From NCBI GenBank assembly GCA_028572035.1, contig JAPVWE010000041.1, forward strand, positions 1 through 8,731: a stretch of DNA of 8,731 bases, written 5' to 3'. Shown one piece after another: positions 1 to 6,776 of the stretch. The notes under the pieces are model-generated. The model was given only the letters and a program-made list of their open reading frames with translations. It had not been told where the DNA came from and did not search any database. Origin of the DNA: Desulfobacteraceae bacterium (GTDB taxonomy: Bacteria > Desulfobacterota > DSM-4660 > Desulfatiglandales > B25-G16). The number at the start of each line of letters is the position of its first letter. Within the stretch, counting starts at the first letter, position 1. The position numbers and the translations under genes are program-made.

Positions 1-2
1 TA

Positions 3-279
3 ACGGAGAGCATTAAACAGTTTGCAAAACAAGCTTGGGATAAGGCTCATGGGGTCTTTTCTTCTGTTCCAAGCCTCCCGGCCTGGTCTTTTCTACGACT
101 TATCTGCGGGGGAGTTTTGCCCCCTCCGCATTCCCCCGACAAGTCGGGGGCTGCGGTTTCCCCCGCTGATAAGTCGTGAAAAGCACGGCGGCCTCCCGCC
201 AGTCACATCAGAAAAGACCTCATGAGCCTTGTGCACCCTTCTTTGTTATGTTCAATGCAAACAATTATGTGCTCTCCGT
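3..279. repeat. Large nested imperfect inverted repeat downstream of trkH
   Basis: Arms pair symmetrically around a centre near position 141. Outer blocks ACGGAGAGC (3-11) and GTTTGC (20-25) pair with 271-279 and 257-262. A 21-base arm at 42-62 (AAGGCTCATG at its start) pairs with 210-230 with one mismatch. CGACTTATCTGCGGGGG (96-112) pairs with 160-176 with one mismatch. CCGCA/TGCGG (126-130/152-156) and CCCCCGAC/GTCGGGGG (133-140/143-150) close the tip over a two-base loop. A side hairpin GGCGG/CCGCC sits at 187-200. No credible gene lies inside. It could be a MITE-like element, a cruciform-forming repeat or a structured RNA. Lying about 70 bases past the trkH stop, it may also stop transcription, but there is no T-tract like that of an intrinsic terminator. 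Confidence 0.75.
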
Positions 280-300
280 AGTAATATGTAAACCAGTTAA

Positions 301-340
301 CTTTAGGCACTTGAGCTCACTTTAGTCACTTTAGGCACTT
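301..340. repeat. Cluster of short degenerate repeats (CTTTAGGCACTT / AGCTCACTTTAG)
   Basis: Three overlapping units lie head to tail: CTTTAGGCACTT (301-312), AGCTCACTTTAG (314-325) and TCACTTTAGGCACTT (326-340), ending eight bases from the trkH stop codon. Related units occur at 3266-3277, 3611-3632, 7388-7398 and 7469-7481. The first 22 bases here match 3611-3632 with two mismatches. The function is unknown; it looks like a dispersed intergenic repeat family. Confidence 0.7.
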
Positions 341-347
341 CTTATAA

Positions 348-1796
348 TTACTTCCGCCAGTATGCAGGGGCAAGCATAATGATAACCGTATATATCTCAA
401 GGCGGCCGAGAACCATACAGAAGATCAGGGTCCATTTGCCCGGATCAGGAACAGAAAGGTAGTTGCCTATTGGTCCAACCAAACCAAATCCCGGCCCCAC
501 ATTACCTATCGTGGCCGCTACAGAGGCAAACGATGCAACAATATCCAGGCCAATAGAGGCCATAATGATGACAGCCACAATAAAAAGGGTTATATAGAGG
601 ATAAAAAATCCCCATACACTATTCAATACGTCTACAGGAACCGGCTTGCCGCCAAGCTTTATGGGTCTTACAGCATGGGGATGAATAAGTCTGAAAATCT
701 CCTGGTAACCATGTTTGACAAGCAATATGATCCTCATGATCTTTATTGCACCGCCGGTAGATCCTGCCATGGCGCCAATAAACATACACAACACAAGAAT
801 GATCTGCGATAGGGCCGGCCATTTTTCATAATTGGCGGTTACGAAACCGGTTGTTGTAATTATGGATGTAACCTGAAAGGCCCCACGCCTGAATGCATTG
901 CCTATGGAATGATAAGCTGTCCCGTAGATATTATAGGTTACCAGAAGGACAAAGATAGCCAGGATAAAAAGAAAGACACGGCACTCCGGATCCCTGCCAA
1001 ATACCTTAAGATCTCCCTTTAGAAACTTGAAATGGAGGGAGAAATTTACCCCGGCCAGGAGCATAAAAACGGTAATAACACCCTCAAAATAGGCACTGTT
1101 ATACTGGGCAATGCTCCCATTCTGTGTACCAAATCCTCCGGTCGGCATGGTAGAGAAGGCGTGGCAGATGGAGTCAAAGAGAGGCATCCCACCTATAAAC
1201 AAAAGACCTATCTCAAGTACGGTGATAAGGAGATAGACCTTCCATAGGGTTTTAGCTGTCTCTGAGATGCGAGGTTGCAATTTATCCACCACTGGACTCG
1301 GAATCTCAGCTTTATAGAGTTGCATCCCTCCCACACCTAAAAAGGGCAGAATAGCAATAGAGAGCACAATAATCCCCATCCCTCCGATCCACTGAGTTAG
1401 GCTCCTCCAGAATAGTATTCCCTTAGGGAGCGATTCGATGTTGCTAAGAATTGAGGCCCCGGTAGTGGTGAAGCCAGATATAGATTCAAAATAGGCATCA
1501 GTAATAGTACCAATTGAACCGGAAAACAAAAAGGGGAGAGAGCCAAAAAAACCGGCGCTTAACCAGCCAAGGGTAACAATGGCCATACCCTCTCTTTGAC
1601 TGAGAGATGAGTAGTCAGATCTTTTGATGAGAAAAAAGAGGGTAATACCGCTCCCTGAGGTGATAACAAGAGAGTAGAGTAGGGGGTAAAAGCTTCCATC
1701 AGAATAAATGAGGGAGATGGTGAGAGGTGCAAGCATGGAAAGACCGAGGAAGAGATTGAGGATTCCGATCAACCGGAAGATCTGATGAAAACGCAT
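348..1796 (-). CDS. trkH: Trk/Ktr potassium uptake channel subunit TrkH
   Basis: Inner-membrane, ion-conducting subunit of a Trk-type potassium transporter, 482 residues, the usual TrkH length. The sequence shows the four membrane-pore-membrane repeats of the superfamily. Pore loops are visible at SGFTTTG (107-113), STMPTGGFG (215-223), TTTGF (314-318) and TIGNVGPG (429-436), each offering the glycine that lines the selectivity filter. The conserved GSTGGAIK segment follows the third loop (345-352), and GRLEIYT lies near the C-terminus (464-470). The start ATG overlaps the trkA stop as TAATG, which points to translational coupling; only a weak GGA-type ribosome site precedes it. By family knowledge the channel is gated by the TrkA ring encoded immediately upstream. 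Residues look intact, with no truncation. The identification is firm; whether potassium entry is coupled to protons or sodium cannot be read from the sequence. Confidence 0.95.
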   Translation of the reverse strand: MRFHQIFRLIGILNLFLGLSMLAPLTISLIYSDGSFYPLLYSLVITSGSGITLFFLIKRSDYSSLSQREGMAIVTLGWLSAGFFGSLPFLFSGSIGTITDAYFESISGFTTTGASILSNIESLPKGILFWRSLTQWIGGMGIIVLSIAILPFLGVGGMQLYKAEIPSPVVDKLQPRISETAKTLWKVYLLITVLEIGLLFIGGMPLFDSICHAFSTMPTGGFGTQNGSIAQYNSAYFEGVITVFMLLAGVNFSLHFKFLKGDLKVFGRDPECRVFLFILAIFVLLVTYNIYGTAYHSIGNAFRRGAFQVTSIITTTGFVTANYEKWPALSQIILVLCMFIGAMAGSTGGAIKIMRIILLVKHGYQEIFRLIHPHAVRPIKLGGKPVPVDVLNSVWGFFILYITLFIVAVIIMASIGLDIVASFASVAATIGNVGPGFGLVGPIGNYLSVPDPGKWTLIFCMVLGRLEIYTVIIMLAPAYWRK

Positions 1797-3154
1797 TAAA
1801 AGTATTCCAGTTTAACGGTGAACAATTTTTCAAGCTTTGGTATAGCCCCTTTGAGGGCGAATATTATCAGGTGATCATGAGGCTTGATGACGTTATGGCC
1901 TCTTGGGATTATAACCTCTTCTCCCCTGACAATTGCACCAACAATGGCCTCTTTCGGAAATTTTACCTTGGATAAGGGAGTATTTACAATGTCAGAGGTC
2001 TCTAATGCCTCGAACTCAATAGCCTCTGCACCTTCTCCCTTGAGGGGTGCCACACATATCACCTTTCCCTTCCTAATGTACTGGAGAATGGCCCTGATTA
2101 CAGAAAGTCTTGGGCTTACAACCGTATCAATTCCTATTGCAGAGACAAGGGGAATATAGCTTAGTTTTCCTATCCTGGTTACCGTCTTTTTTGCCCCGAG
2201 TGCCTTACCCAGTAAAGAGATAAGAACATTATTCTCTTCATCCCCGGTGACTGCAACCATAATATCCACATCAGCCACATTCTCCTCCATGAGGAGCTCC
2301 CGGTCTGTGCCATCACCATTTAACACAACCACATTTTCAAGCTTTTCGGCAAGCTCCAGGCATCTCTGGCCATCTCTTTCAATTATCTTGGTGTTAATAG
2401 TGGTAGTATCAAGTGATGTTGCCAAGGCCAGGCCAGTCTCACCGCCACCAACGATCATAATCCGGCTCAATCCTTCTTCTCTAAGATTCAGCAGTCGAAA
2501 AATATTTGGGACTTCCTCCCTACGGGTGACACAGTATATCAAATCATTTGCTTGGATTGTATCCTGTCCCTTGGGGATAATAACCGCTTCTCCTCTTACT
2601 ATAACACCAATAAGGATGATATGTTCCAAATCGGTAAAGGAGGAAAGCTTTCGTCCGACTAATGGCGAGTCATCTTTTATGGTTATACCAATGAGCTTGA
2701 TTCTACCATCAACGAAATCTATGACCTCAGAGGCCACTGGCACCTCAGTGAGCCTGAGCATGGAAGCAACCATCTCTGACTCAGGATTAATAAGCAGATC
2801 GATGTTCAAGAAATCCTGATTGAAGACCTCTCTATGTTCCATATAATCCGGATTCCTTACCCGGGCTATCTTGGTAATGTAGTCGGTTAGATATTGAGCG
2901 TAAAAACAGGCAATTAGATTTACCTCATCGCTATCAGTAGCTGCCACGATTATGTCACTTTCCTTAATACCTGCCTCACCTAATGTCGAAGCGTTGGTGC
3001 CTGATCCCAGAATAGCTTGAACATCTATAACATTCTGAATATGCCTGATTTTATTAGGATCCTTTTCGATCACAACGACGTCATGGTTTTCTTCCGATAG
3101 TCTCTGGGCGATATTAAAACCTACCTCACCAGCCCCAATAATAATAATCTTCAT
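1796..3154 (-). CDS. trkA: Trk potassium uptake regulatory subunit TrkA
   Basis: Cytoplasmic nucleotide-binding subunit that forms a gating ring under TrkH and controls potassium uptake. The 452 residues show two tandem RCK units. The first Rossmann domain begins MKIIIIGAGEVG (GxGxxG at 7-12, acidic residue E30 at the end of strand two, typical of NAD-type binding) and is followed by a TrkA_C domain at about 143-224. The second begins with GGGETG (236-241) with E259 and ends in a second TrkA_C domain at about 370-452. This duplicated form is the Trk type rather than the single-RCK KtrA type. The ATG is preceded by AAAGGAAA at good spacing, and a candidate sigma70-type promoter lies about 70 bases upstream. 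It is the first gene of the trkA-trkH pair. Both nucleotide-binding motifs are intact. The assignment is firm. Confidence 0.95.
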   Translation of the reverse strand: MKIIIIGAGEVGFNIAQRLSEENHDVVVIEKDPNKIRHIQNVIDVQAILGSGTNASTLGEAGIKESDIIVAATDSDEVNLIACFYAQYLTDYITKIARVRNPDYMEHREVFNQDFLNIDLLINPESEMVASMLRLTEVPVASEVIDFVDGRIKLIGITIKDDSPLVGRKLSSFTDLEHIILIGVIVRGEAVIIPKGQDTIQANDLIYCVTRREEVPNIFRLLNLREEGLSRIMIVGGGETGLALATSLDTTTINTKIIERDGQRCLELAEKLENVVVLNGDGTDRELLMEENVADVDIMVAVTGDEENNVLISLLGKALGAKKTVTRIGKLSYIPLVSAIGIDTVVSPRLSVIRAILQYIRKGKVICVAPLKGEGAEAIEFEALETSDIVNTPLSKVKFPKEAIVGAIVRGEEVIIPRGHNVIKPHDHLIIFALKGAIPKLEKLFTVKLEYF

Positions 3155-3219
3155 TTGCTATTTCCTTTGCTGCTAAATTGCGCCTTACATTTCTTTTTTT
3201 TAGCTCAAAACTAAGCTGA

Positions 3220-3248
3220 GTTTTAAGAAAGCCCAACCCAAAAGTCAA
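3220..3248 (-). promoter_or_regulatory. Candidate sigma70-type promoter for trkA-trkH
   Basis: On the minus strand TTGACT (3248-3243) is followed, after a 17-base spacer, by TAAAAC (3225-3220). The -35 box matches five of six consensus bases and the -10 box four of six. Initiation would fall near 3213, leaving an A-rich leader of about 60 bases that contains a weak AACTCA/TGAGCT hairpin and ends in the trkA ribosome site AAAGGAAA. Only the box match and spacing support this. Confidence 0.35.
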
Positions 3249-3265
3249 TACATAAGAGATCTTCT

Positions 3266-3277
3266 CCTAAAGTGAGC
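3266..3277. repeat. Copy of the CCTAAAGTGAGC dispersed repeat
   Basis: CCTAAAGTGAGC here is identical over 12 bases to 7469-7480 and is the reverse complement of the AGCTCACTTTAG type seen at 314-325. It runs directly into the left arm of the 3273-3574 inverted repeat. Confidence 0.6.
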
Positions 3278-3574
3278 GGTTCAGGGTTCAAGCCCGCCCT
3301 GGCGCGACACGATTGAAATATATTAAAGCCCATGCCGAATTCCTAAATTTGAGTCTCTATAATTGGGCAGTGCAAAGTCAGGTCTGGGCCAGGGGTTCAA
3401 AGGTTATAGTCTCCTGATATCCTTAACTTTATTCATGGCGATTGAGGCGTGACTCAGATTAGCCTCTTTCACCCATTGGGTGAAACGTAACACTTGTACC
3501 TATCAACGTGGTTTCCTTTTGCTAACAGCTAGTTAGGTCGTTTCAACCCGGAACCGTGAACGCTGAACCGCTCA
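3273..3574. repeat. Inverted repeat pair bracketing the trkA/permease intergenic core
   Basis: TGAGCGGTTCAGGGTTC (3273-3289) and GAACGCTGAACCGCTCA (3558-3574) are inverted copies matching at 16 of 17 bases, about 270 bases apart. The right arm is next to further GGTTC/GAACC-type words (3547-3560), so these may be copies of a simple dispersed repeat rather than the ends of one element. The interval contains no open reading frame of note. It does hold a 19-base palindrome (3467-3485) and a smaller imperfect palindrome CTAACAGCTAGTTAG (3522-3536). Confidence 0.5.
3467..3485. promoter_or_regulatory. Perfect 9+1+9 palindrome, possible operator
   Basis: TTTCACCCATTGGGTGAAA has nine-base arms around a single central T. 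It lies in the middle of the divergent region between trkA and the permease, immediately after an imperfect GAGGC...GCCTC stem (3444-3466). The size and symmetry fit a dimeric repressor site. There is no following T-run, so it does not look like a terminator. No regulator can be named. Confidence 0.35.
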
Positions 3575-3610
3575 ACCCAGGCTTCTCTTTGTATTAGAAA
3601 ACTACCTTGA

Positions 3611-3632
3611 CTTTAGGCATTTCAGCTCACTT
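3611..3632. repeat. Second copy of the 22-base CTTTAGGCA...AGCTCACTT repeat
   Basis: The 22 bases match 301-322 with only two differences, in the same orientation, although the copies are more than 3 kb apart and beside unrelated genes. It lies about 55 bases before the strong Shine-Dalgarno sequence upstream of the permease. Confidence 0.65.
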
Positions 3633-3687
3633 AAACCTGATGCAAGGGTCTATGCCCATTTTTCCTTTCATAATATTAATTTGACCC

Positions 3688-3865
3688 GGAGGAAAAGAAA
3701 ATGATATACCACCCTTGTTCTTATTGCTGGACTTCAGTTCTTAAAAGATGGGAAACAAGCCAAAAGTTCCGAAAAAACTGGGTCAGTGGTTATCTACTGC
3801 CATTTGTGGCAATGATATCACTTCCTCCTGCCTTTATGTCTCTGCCATCGCTGCTGTTTATGTAG
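3688..3865 (+). other. Strong ribosome site with a 54-codon reading frame overlapping the permease start
   Basis: GGAGG (3688-3692) stands eight bases before an ATG at 3701, the best ribosome site in the window. The frame it opens runs 54 codons to TAG at 3863-3865 and overlaps the permease start at 3748 in a different frame. The peptide begins MIYHPCSYCW and is not recognised. It might be a leader peptide that couples or regulates permease translation, or the original start of the permease displaced by an indel. In the permease frame a TAA at 3742-3744 blocks any earlier start. Confidence 0.3.
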
Positions 3866-5502
3866 GTGCCTTAGCACCCATTGTCCTTCTTATAGTCGCT
3901 CTCATTCTCTATCTTTACCGAAAAATCTATACGGAGGTTGTGGAAGCCCTACCTCTGAATGGGGGAGCCTATAATTGTCTCTTGAACAGCACTTCCAAGT
4001 TCTCCGCTGCTCTTGCAGCATGCATGACCATTCTTTCCTATATTGCCACTGCGGTCATTTCTGCAAAAATAGCGGTAACCTATCTCCATAGCCTTGCTCC
4101 TTCTCTGCCGATGATCAGCGTTATTATCGGTACTATCATTATATTGGCCTTATTTGCCACATTGAACATTGTTGGCATCGGAGAATCCTCCATAGTGGCC
4201 TTTATCATTTTCCTGCTGCACATTTCAACCCTCACGACCTTATGTCTGTTCGGGGCAGGGAGACTCTTTGATGGTTTCGAGATTTTTTGGGCTAACTGGG
4301 CCAATGTCCCCACTGGCTGGGATCAATTATCTGTAACTCTTTTCCTGGGGGTTTCAGCTGCACTCCTCGGTATCAGCGGATTTGAGAGTTCTGCCAATTT
4401 TGTGGAGGAGCAAAAACCGGGAGTCTTCCGAAAGACCCTCCGCAACATGTGGGTAGCAGTATTCATCTTTAATCCGCTCATCTCTTTTCTCTCTCTCAGC
4501 CTCATCCCTGTAAGCGAAATCACCCAAAACCGGGAGCAGCTCCTCGCTTATATGGGAGGAATTCTTGCTGGCGATTTCCTTCATGATCTGATTGTTCTTG
4601 ATGCTTTTCTGGTCCTCTCCGGCGCAGTCTTAACAAGTTACATTGGGGTAACGGGGCTAGTCCGACGAATGAGCATCGATCAGGTTCTCCCTAATTTCTT
4701 ATTGAAACAGAACAAAAGAAGGGGGACTTACCACAGGATCACCATTGGGTTCTTTCTCCTTTGCACGTCCATTCTGCTACTCACCGGCGGGGATCTTTTC
4801 TCCATAGCCGGAGTTTACACAATCTCTTTCCTGGGGGTCATGAGTTTGTTTGCCCTCGGAAACATACTTCTAAAGATTAACCGAAAGGAATTGAAGAGAA
4901 CCTTCAGGGCGGGATGGATTACGGTCCTCATTGGGCTTTTTGCTACTGTGAGTGGAATTGTGGGCAACATAATCATCGATTACAAGAATTTGATCTATTT
5001 CTTGTCCTATTTTGTCCCCACTGTTTTGGTTGTAAGTATTGTTTACGCCCGGATAAGACTTCTTAAATTCATTGTTTATCTTGAAAATAAACTCATGGAC
5101 AGGATATTCATCTGGCGCTCCATCATGATCGACAAAATCATGGATATTACCACCCAGGAGGTTCTGGTCTTTACCAGAGGGGGAAACCTGCCAAAGCTTC
5201 GTCGGGCCTTTGATTACATTGTCAAGAATGAGGACAGCAAAAAGGTTTATGTGGTTTACCTTCAAAGCGAGAAGAACGATAAGATCATAAAAGGCCTAAA
5301 GGATGATCTCGAGGTGTTAAACCGGACTTATCCTGAAATAGACATTGAGTTCATTTGTCGGCCGGGTAGTTTCGGTCCAGCGATTGTTCGCCGATTTTCA
5401 AAGGAGTTCAATATCCCCATCAACAATATGTTTATCGGCAGCCCTGAAGAAAAGCACAGATTCACCATCCAGGAACTTGGGGGGGTCAGGGTGATATTTT
5501 AG
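3748..5502 (+). CDS. APC-superfamily permease with C-terminal USP-like domain; candidate KimA-type potassium transporter
   Basis: Inner-membrane secondary transporter of 584 residues. About twelve hydrophobic segments span residues 14-435, followed by a cytoplasmic domain (about 468-584) with the beta-alpha pattern of universal stress proteins. This layout and length resemble Bacillus KimA (607 residues). APC landmarks are NGGAY (71-75) and the TM6 motif GISGFESSANFVEE (208-221). TM1 reads GNDITSSCLY, with D23 and Y30 seven residues apart exactly as in KimA (D36, Y43) and E. coli Kup (D23, Y30). TM3 T101 and S105 match KimA T121 and S125, and S210 sits where KimA has T230; KimA D117 is replaced by S97. 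Potassium transport is therefore my inference, supported by the divergent trkA-trkH neighbour. An amino acid or polyamine permease remains possible. The ATG at 3748 is the only start before TM1, because an in-frame TAA lies at 3742-3744, but it lacks a clear ribosome site. Confidence 0.8.
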   Translation: MGNKPKVPKKLGQWLSTAICGNDITSSCLYVSAIAAVYVGALAPIVLLIVALILYLYRKIYTEVVEALPLNGGAYNCLLNSTSKFSAALAACMTILSYIATAVISAKIAVTYLHSLAPSLPMISVIIGTIIILALFATLNIVGIGESSIVAFIIFLLHISTLTTLCLFGAGRLFDGFEIFWANWANVPTGWDQLSVTLFLGVSAALLGISGFESSANFVEEQKPGVFRKTLRNMWVAVFIFNPLISFLSLSLIPVSEITQNREQLLAYMGGILAGDFLHDLIVLDAFLVLSGAVLTSYIGVTGLVRRMSIDQVLPNFLLKQNKRRGTYHRITIGFFLLCTSILLLTGGDLFSIAGVYTISFLGVMSLFALGNILLKINRKELKRTFRAGWITVLIGLFATVSGIVGNIIIDYKNLIYFLSYFVPTVLVVSIVYARIRLLKFIVYLENKLMDRIFIWRSIMIDKIMDITTQEVLVFTRGGNLPKLRRAFDYIVKNEDSKKVYVVYLQSEKNDKIIKGLKDDLEVLNRTYPEIDIEFICRPGSFGPAIVRRFSKEFNIPINNMFIGSPEEKHRFTIQELGGVRVIF

Positions 5503-5541
5503 GCTGTCAGTCATATAAGATGACCCTACCATTGATCAGTG

Positions 5542-5666
5542 ATACCAAGTTGCAATCATGTCATTGCGAGGAGCGAAGTGACGTGGCAATCTATCCTATT
5601 GAGATTGCTTCACATGCGTTCGCAATGACGTTTATAAATAGTAGCCGTTTGAATGCAACTTGGTAT
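5542..5666. repeat. Composite palindromic repeat in the convergent permease/ruvB gap
   Basis: A perfect 13-base inverted repeat, ATACCAAGTTGCA (5542-5554) and TGCAACTTGGTAT (5654-5666), encloses a second palindrome at 5560-5629. The inner one starts GTCATTGCGAGGAGCGAAG and ends CGTTCGCAATGAC. That sequence is a widespread bacterial dispersed repeat, known from spurious translations containing CHCEERSDVAI. The inner spacers are unequal (5 and 24 bases). Lying between the ends of two converging genes, it could act as a two-way transcription stop, though no T-tract is present. Confidence 0.75.
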
Positions 5667-5702
5667 GAGGCCTTTTCTGGCATTGTCAAGAGGAGGGTAT
5701 AA

Positions 5703-6734
5703 TCAGAACAGTTTTTTTTGGGTGAAGGTTTCTTTTGCTTTACGAGCAAAGCCGAAATGTCTGTAGGCAAGACTGGTAGCCACTCTTCCCTTTGGCGTCC
5801 GATTTATGTAACCGCATTGTATCAAAAACGGCTCATAAACCTCTTCCAGGGTATCCTTTTCTTCACTTAGGGCAGCTGAAAGGGTATCAATCCCTATTGG
5901 ACCGCCATCGAATTTCTCTATTATTGTCAGCATTATTTGTCGATCCATCTTGTCCAGACCCTTATCATCCACCTCCAATATATCCAAACCCTTTGCTGCC
6001 ACTGAATGTGTAATTATCCCTTCAGCCTCAATCTGTGCGTAATCTCTTACCCTTTTTAGTAACCTGTTAGCTACTCTTGGTGTTCCCCTCGATCTTTTTG
6101 CAATCTCGAGGGAACCTTCCTTATCAAGCTGGATCCCAAGAAGAGTTGCAGTCCTGGACACAATCTGATCCAATTCCTCGGGCTTATAAAACTCCAACCG
6201 TAAGATAACGCCAAACCTGTCTCTTAAAGGCGGTGTGAGCAAGCCTGTTCTTGTAGTGGCACCAATCAAGGTGAAGGGCGGGATGGAGAGTTTGACTGTC
6301 CTGGCTGATGGTCCTTGGCCGATAATAATATCCAGCTTGAAATCCTCCAGGGCAGGGTACAGTATTTCTTCCACCACATGATTCAGTCTATGGATCTCAT
6401 CAACAAATAGGACATCCCTGGGCTCTAAGGACGTCAAAATGGCTGCCAGATCACCTGGCCTATCTAATACCGGTCCCGAGGTAGTTTTTATGTTTACACC
6501 GAGCTCATTGGCTATTATATGGCCCAGGGTAGTCTTGCCAAGACCAGGACTGCCATGAAAGAGAACATGGTCTAAGGCCTCAGAACGCCCTTTGGCTGCC
6601 TCTGTAAAGATCCTGAGATTTCTCTTGATATCCTCTTGCCCAATAAACATATCCAATCTCGGTGGTCTGAGACTGAATTCTAGTGAGTCTTCCTCTGCCT
6701 TAGGTTTTGGGTCTGTGACTCTTTCTTCCATCAT
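5703..6734 (-). CDS. ruvB: Holliday junction branch migration ATPase RuvB
   Basis: AAA+ motor (343 residues, normal length) that forms hexameric rings on either side of RuvA and pumps DNA through Holliday junctions during recombination and fork repair. Visible motifs in order: Walker A GSPGLGKT (61-68), Walker B with VDEIH (111-115), sensor 1 ATTRTG (159-164), arginine-finger region PPLRDRFG (168-175) and sensor 2 GTPRVANR (217-224). The C-terminal winged-helix domain includes a TPKGR motif close to the end. All catalytic elements are present. It follows ruvA after 42 bases and should be cotranscribed with it. Two adjacent ATG codons (6734 and 6731) could both start it, with only a weak CGGA ribosome site upstream. 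The reading frame ends 37 bases from the composite repeat that separates it from the convergent permease. The assignment is firm. Confidence 0.97.
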   Translation of the reverse strand: MMEERVTDPKPKAEEDSLEFSLRPPRLDMFIGQEDIKRNLRIFTEAAKGRSEALDHVLFHGSPGLGKTTLGHIIANELGVNIKTTSGPVLDRPGDLAAILTSLEPRDVLFVDEIHRLNHVVEEILYPALEDFKLDIIIGQGPSARTVKLSIPPFTLIGATTRTGLLTPPLRDRFGVILRLEFYKPEELDQIVSRTATLLGIQLDKEGSLEIAKRSRGTPRVANRLLKRVRDYAQIEAEGIITHSVAAKGLDILEVDDKGLDKMDRQIMLTIIEKFDGGPIGIDTLSAALSEEKDTLEEVYEPFLIQCGYINRTPKGRVATSLAYRHFGFARKAKETFTQKKLF

Positions 6735-6776
6735 TATCCGACATTACAGCTTTTAATCTTTCACTTTGAGAGAACT

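Noticed and set aside
22..225. 67-codon plus-strand frame in the first intergenic region
   Set aside because: It runs through the arms and tip of the nested palindrome, and its proline-, arginine- and glycine-rich composition follows from the GC-rich repeat.
2247..2819. 190-codon plus-strand open frame opposite trkA
   Set aside because: It lies wholly antisense to well-conserved TrkA codons, has serine-rich low-complexity composition, and matches no recognisable family; it is a complement shadow.
3279..3312. GGGTTCAAGCCC stretch resembling a tRNA T-arm
   Set aside because: No five-base T-stem forms around TTCAAGC, and no acceptor, D or anticodon arms can be built around it.
3155..3747. c-di-AMP (ydaO-type) riboswitch controlling the potassium genes
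   Set aside because: I looked for one because of the gene context, but could not assemble the conserved ydaO motifs on either strand; the palindrome at 3467-3485 alone is not evidence.
5520..5702. 60-codon plus-strand reading frame containing CHCEERSDVAI
   Set aside because: It is a read-through of the dispersed palindromic repeat. This peptide is a familiar spurious translation, and the frame has no ribosome site or protein-like composition.
5675..5703. TATAAT at 5698-5703 as a plus-strand promoter
   Set aside because: No -35 box is present at suitable spacing (TTCTGG), and it would only transcribe antisense to ruvB.
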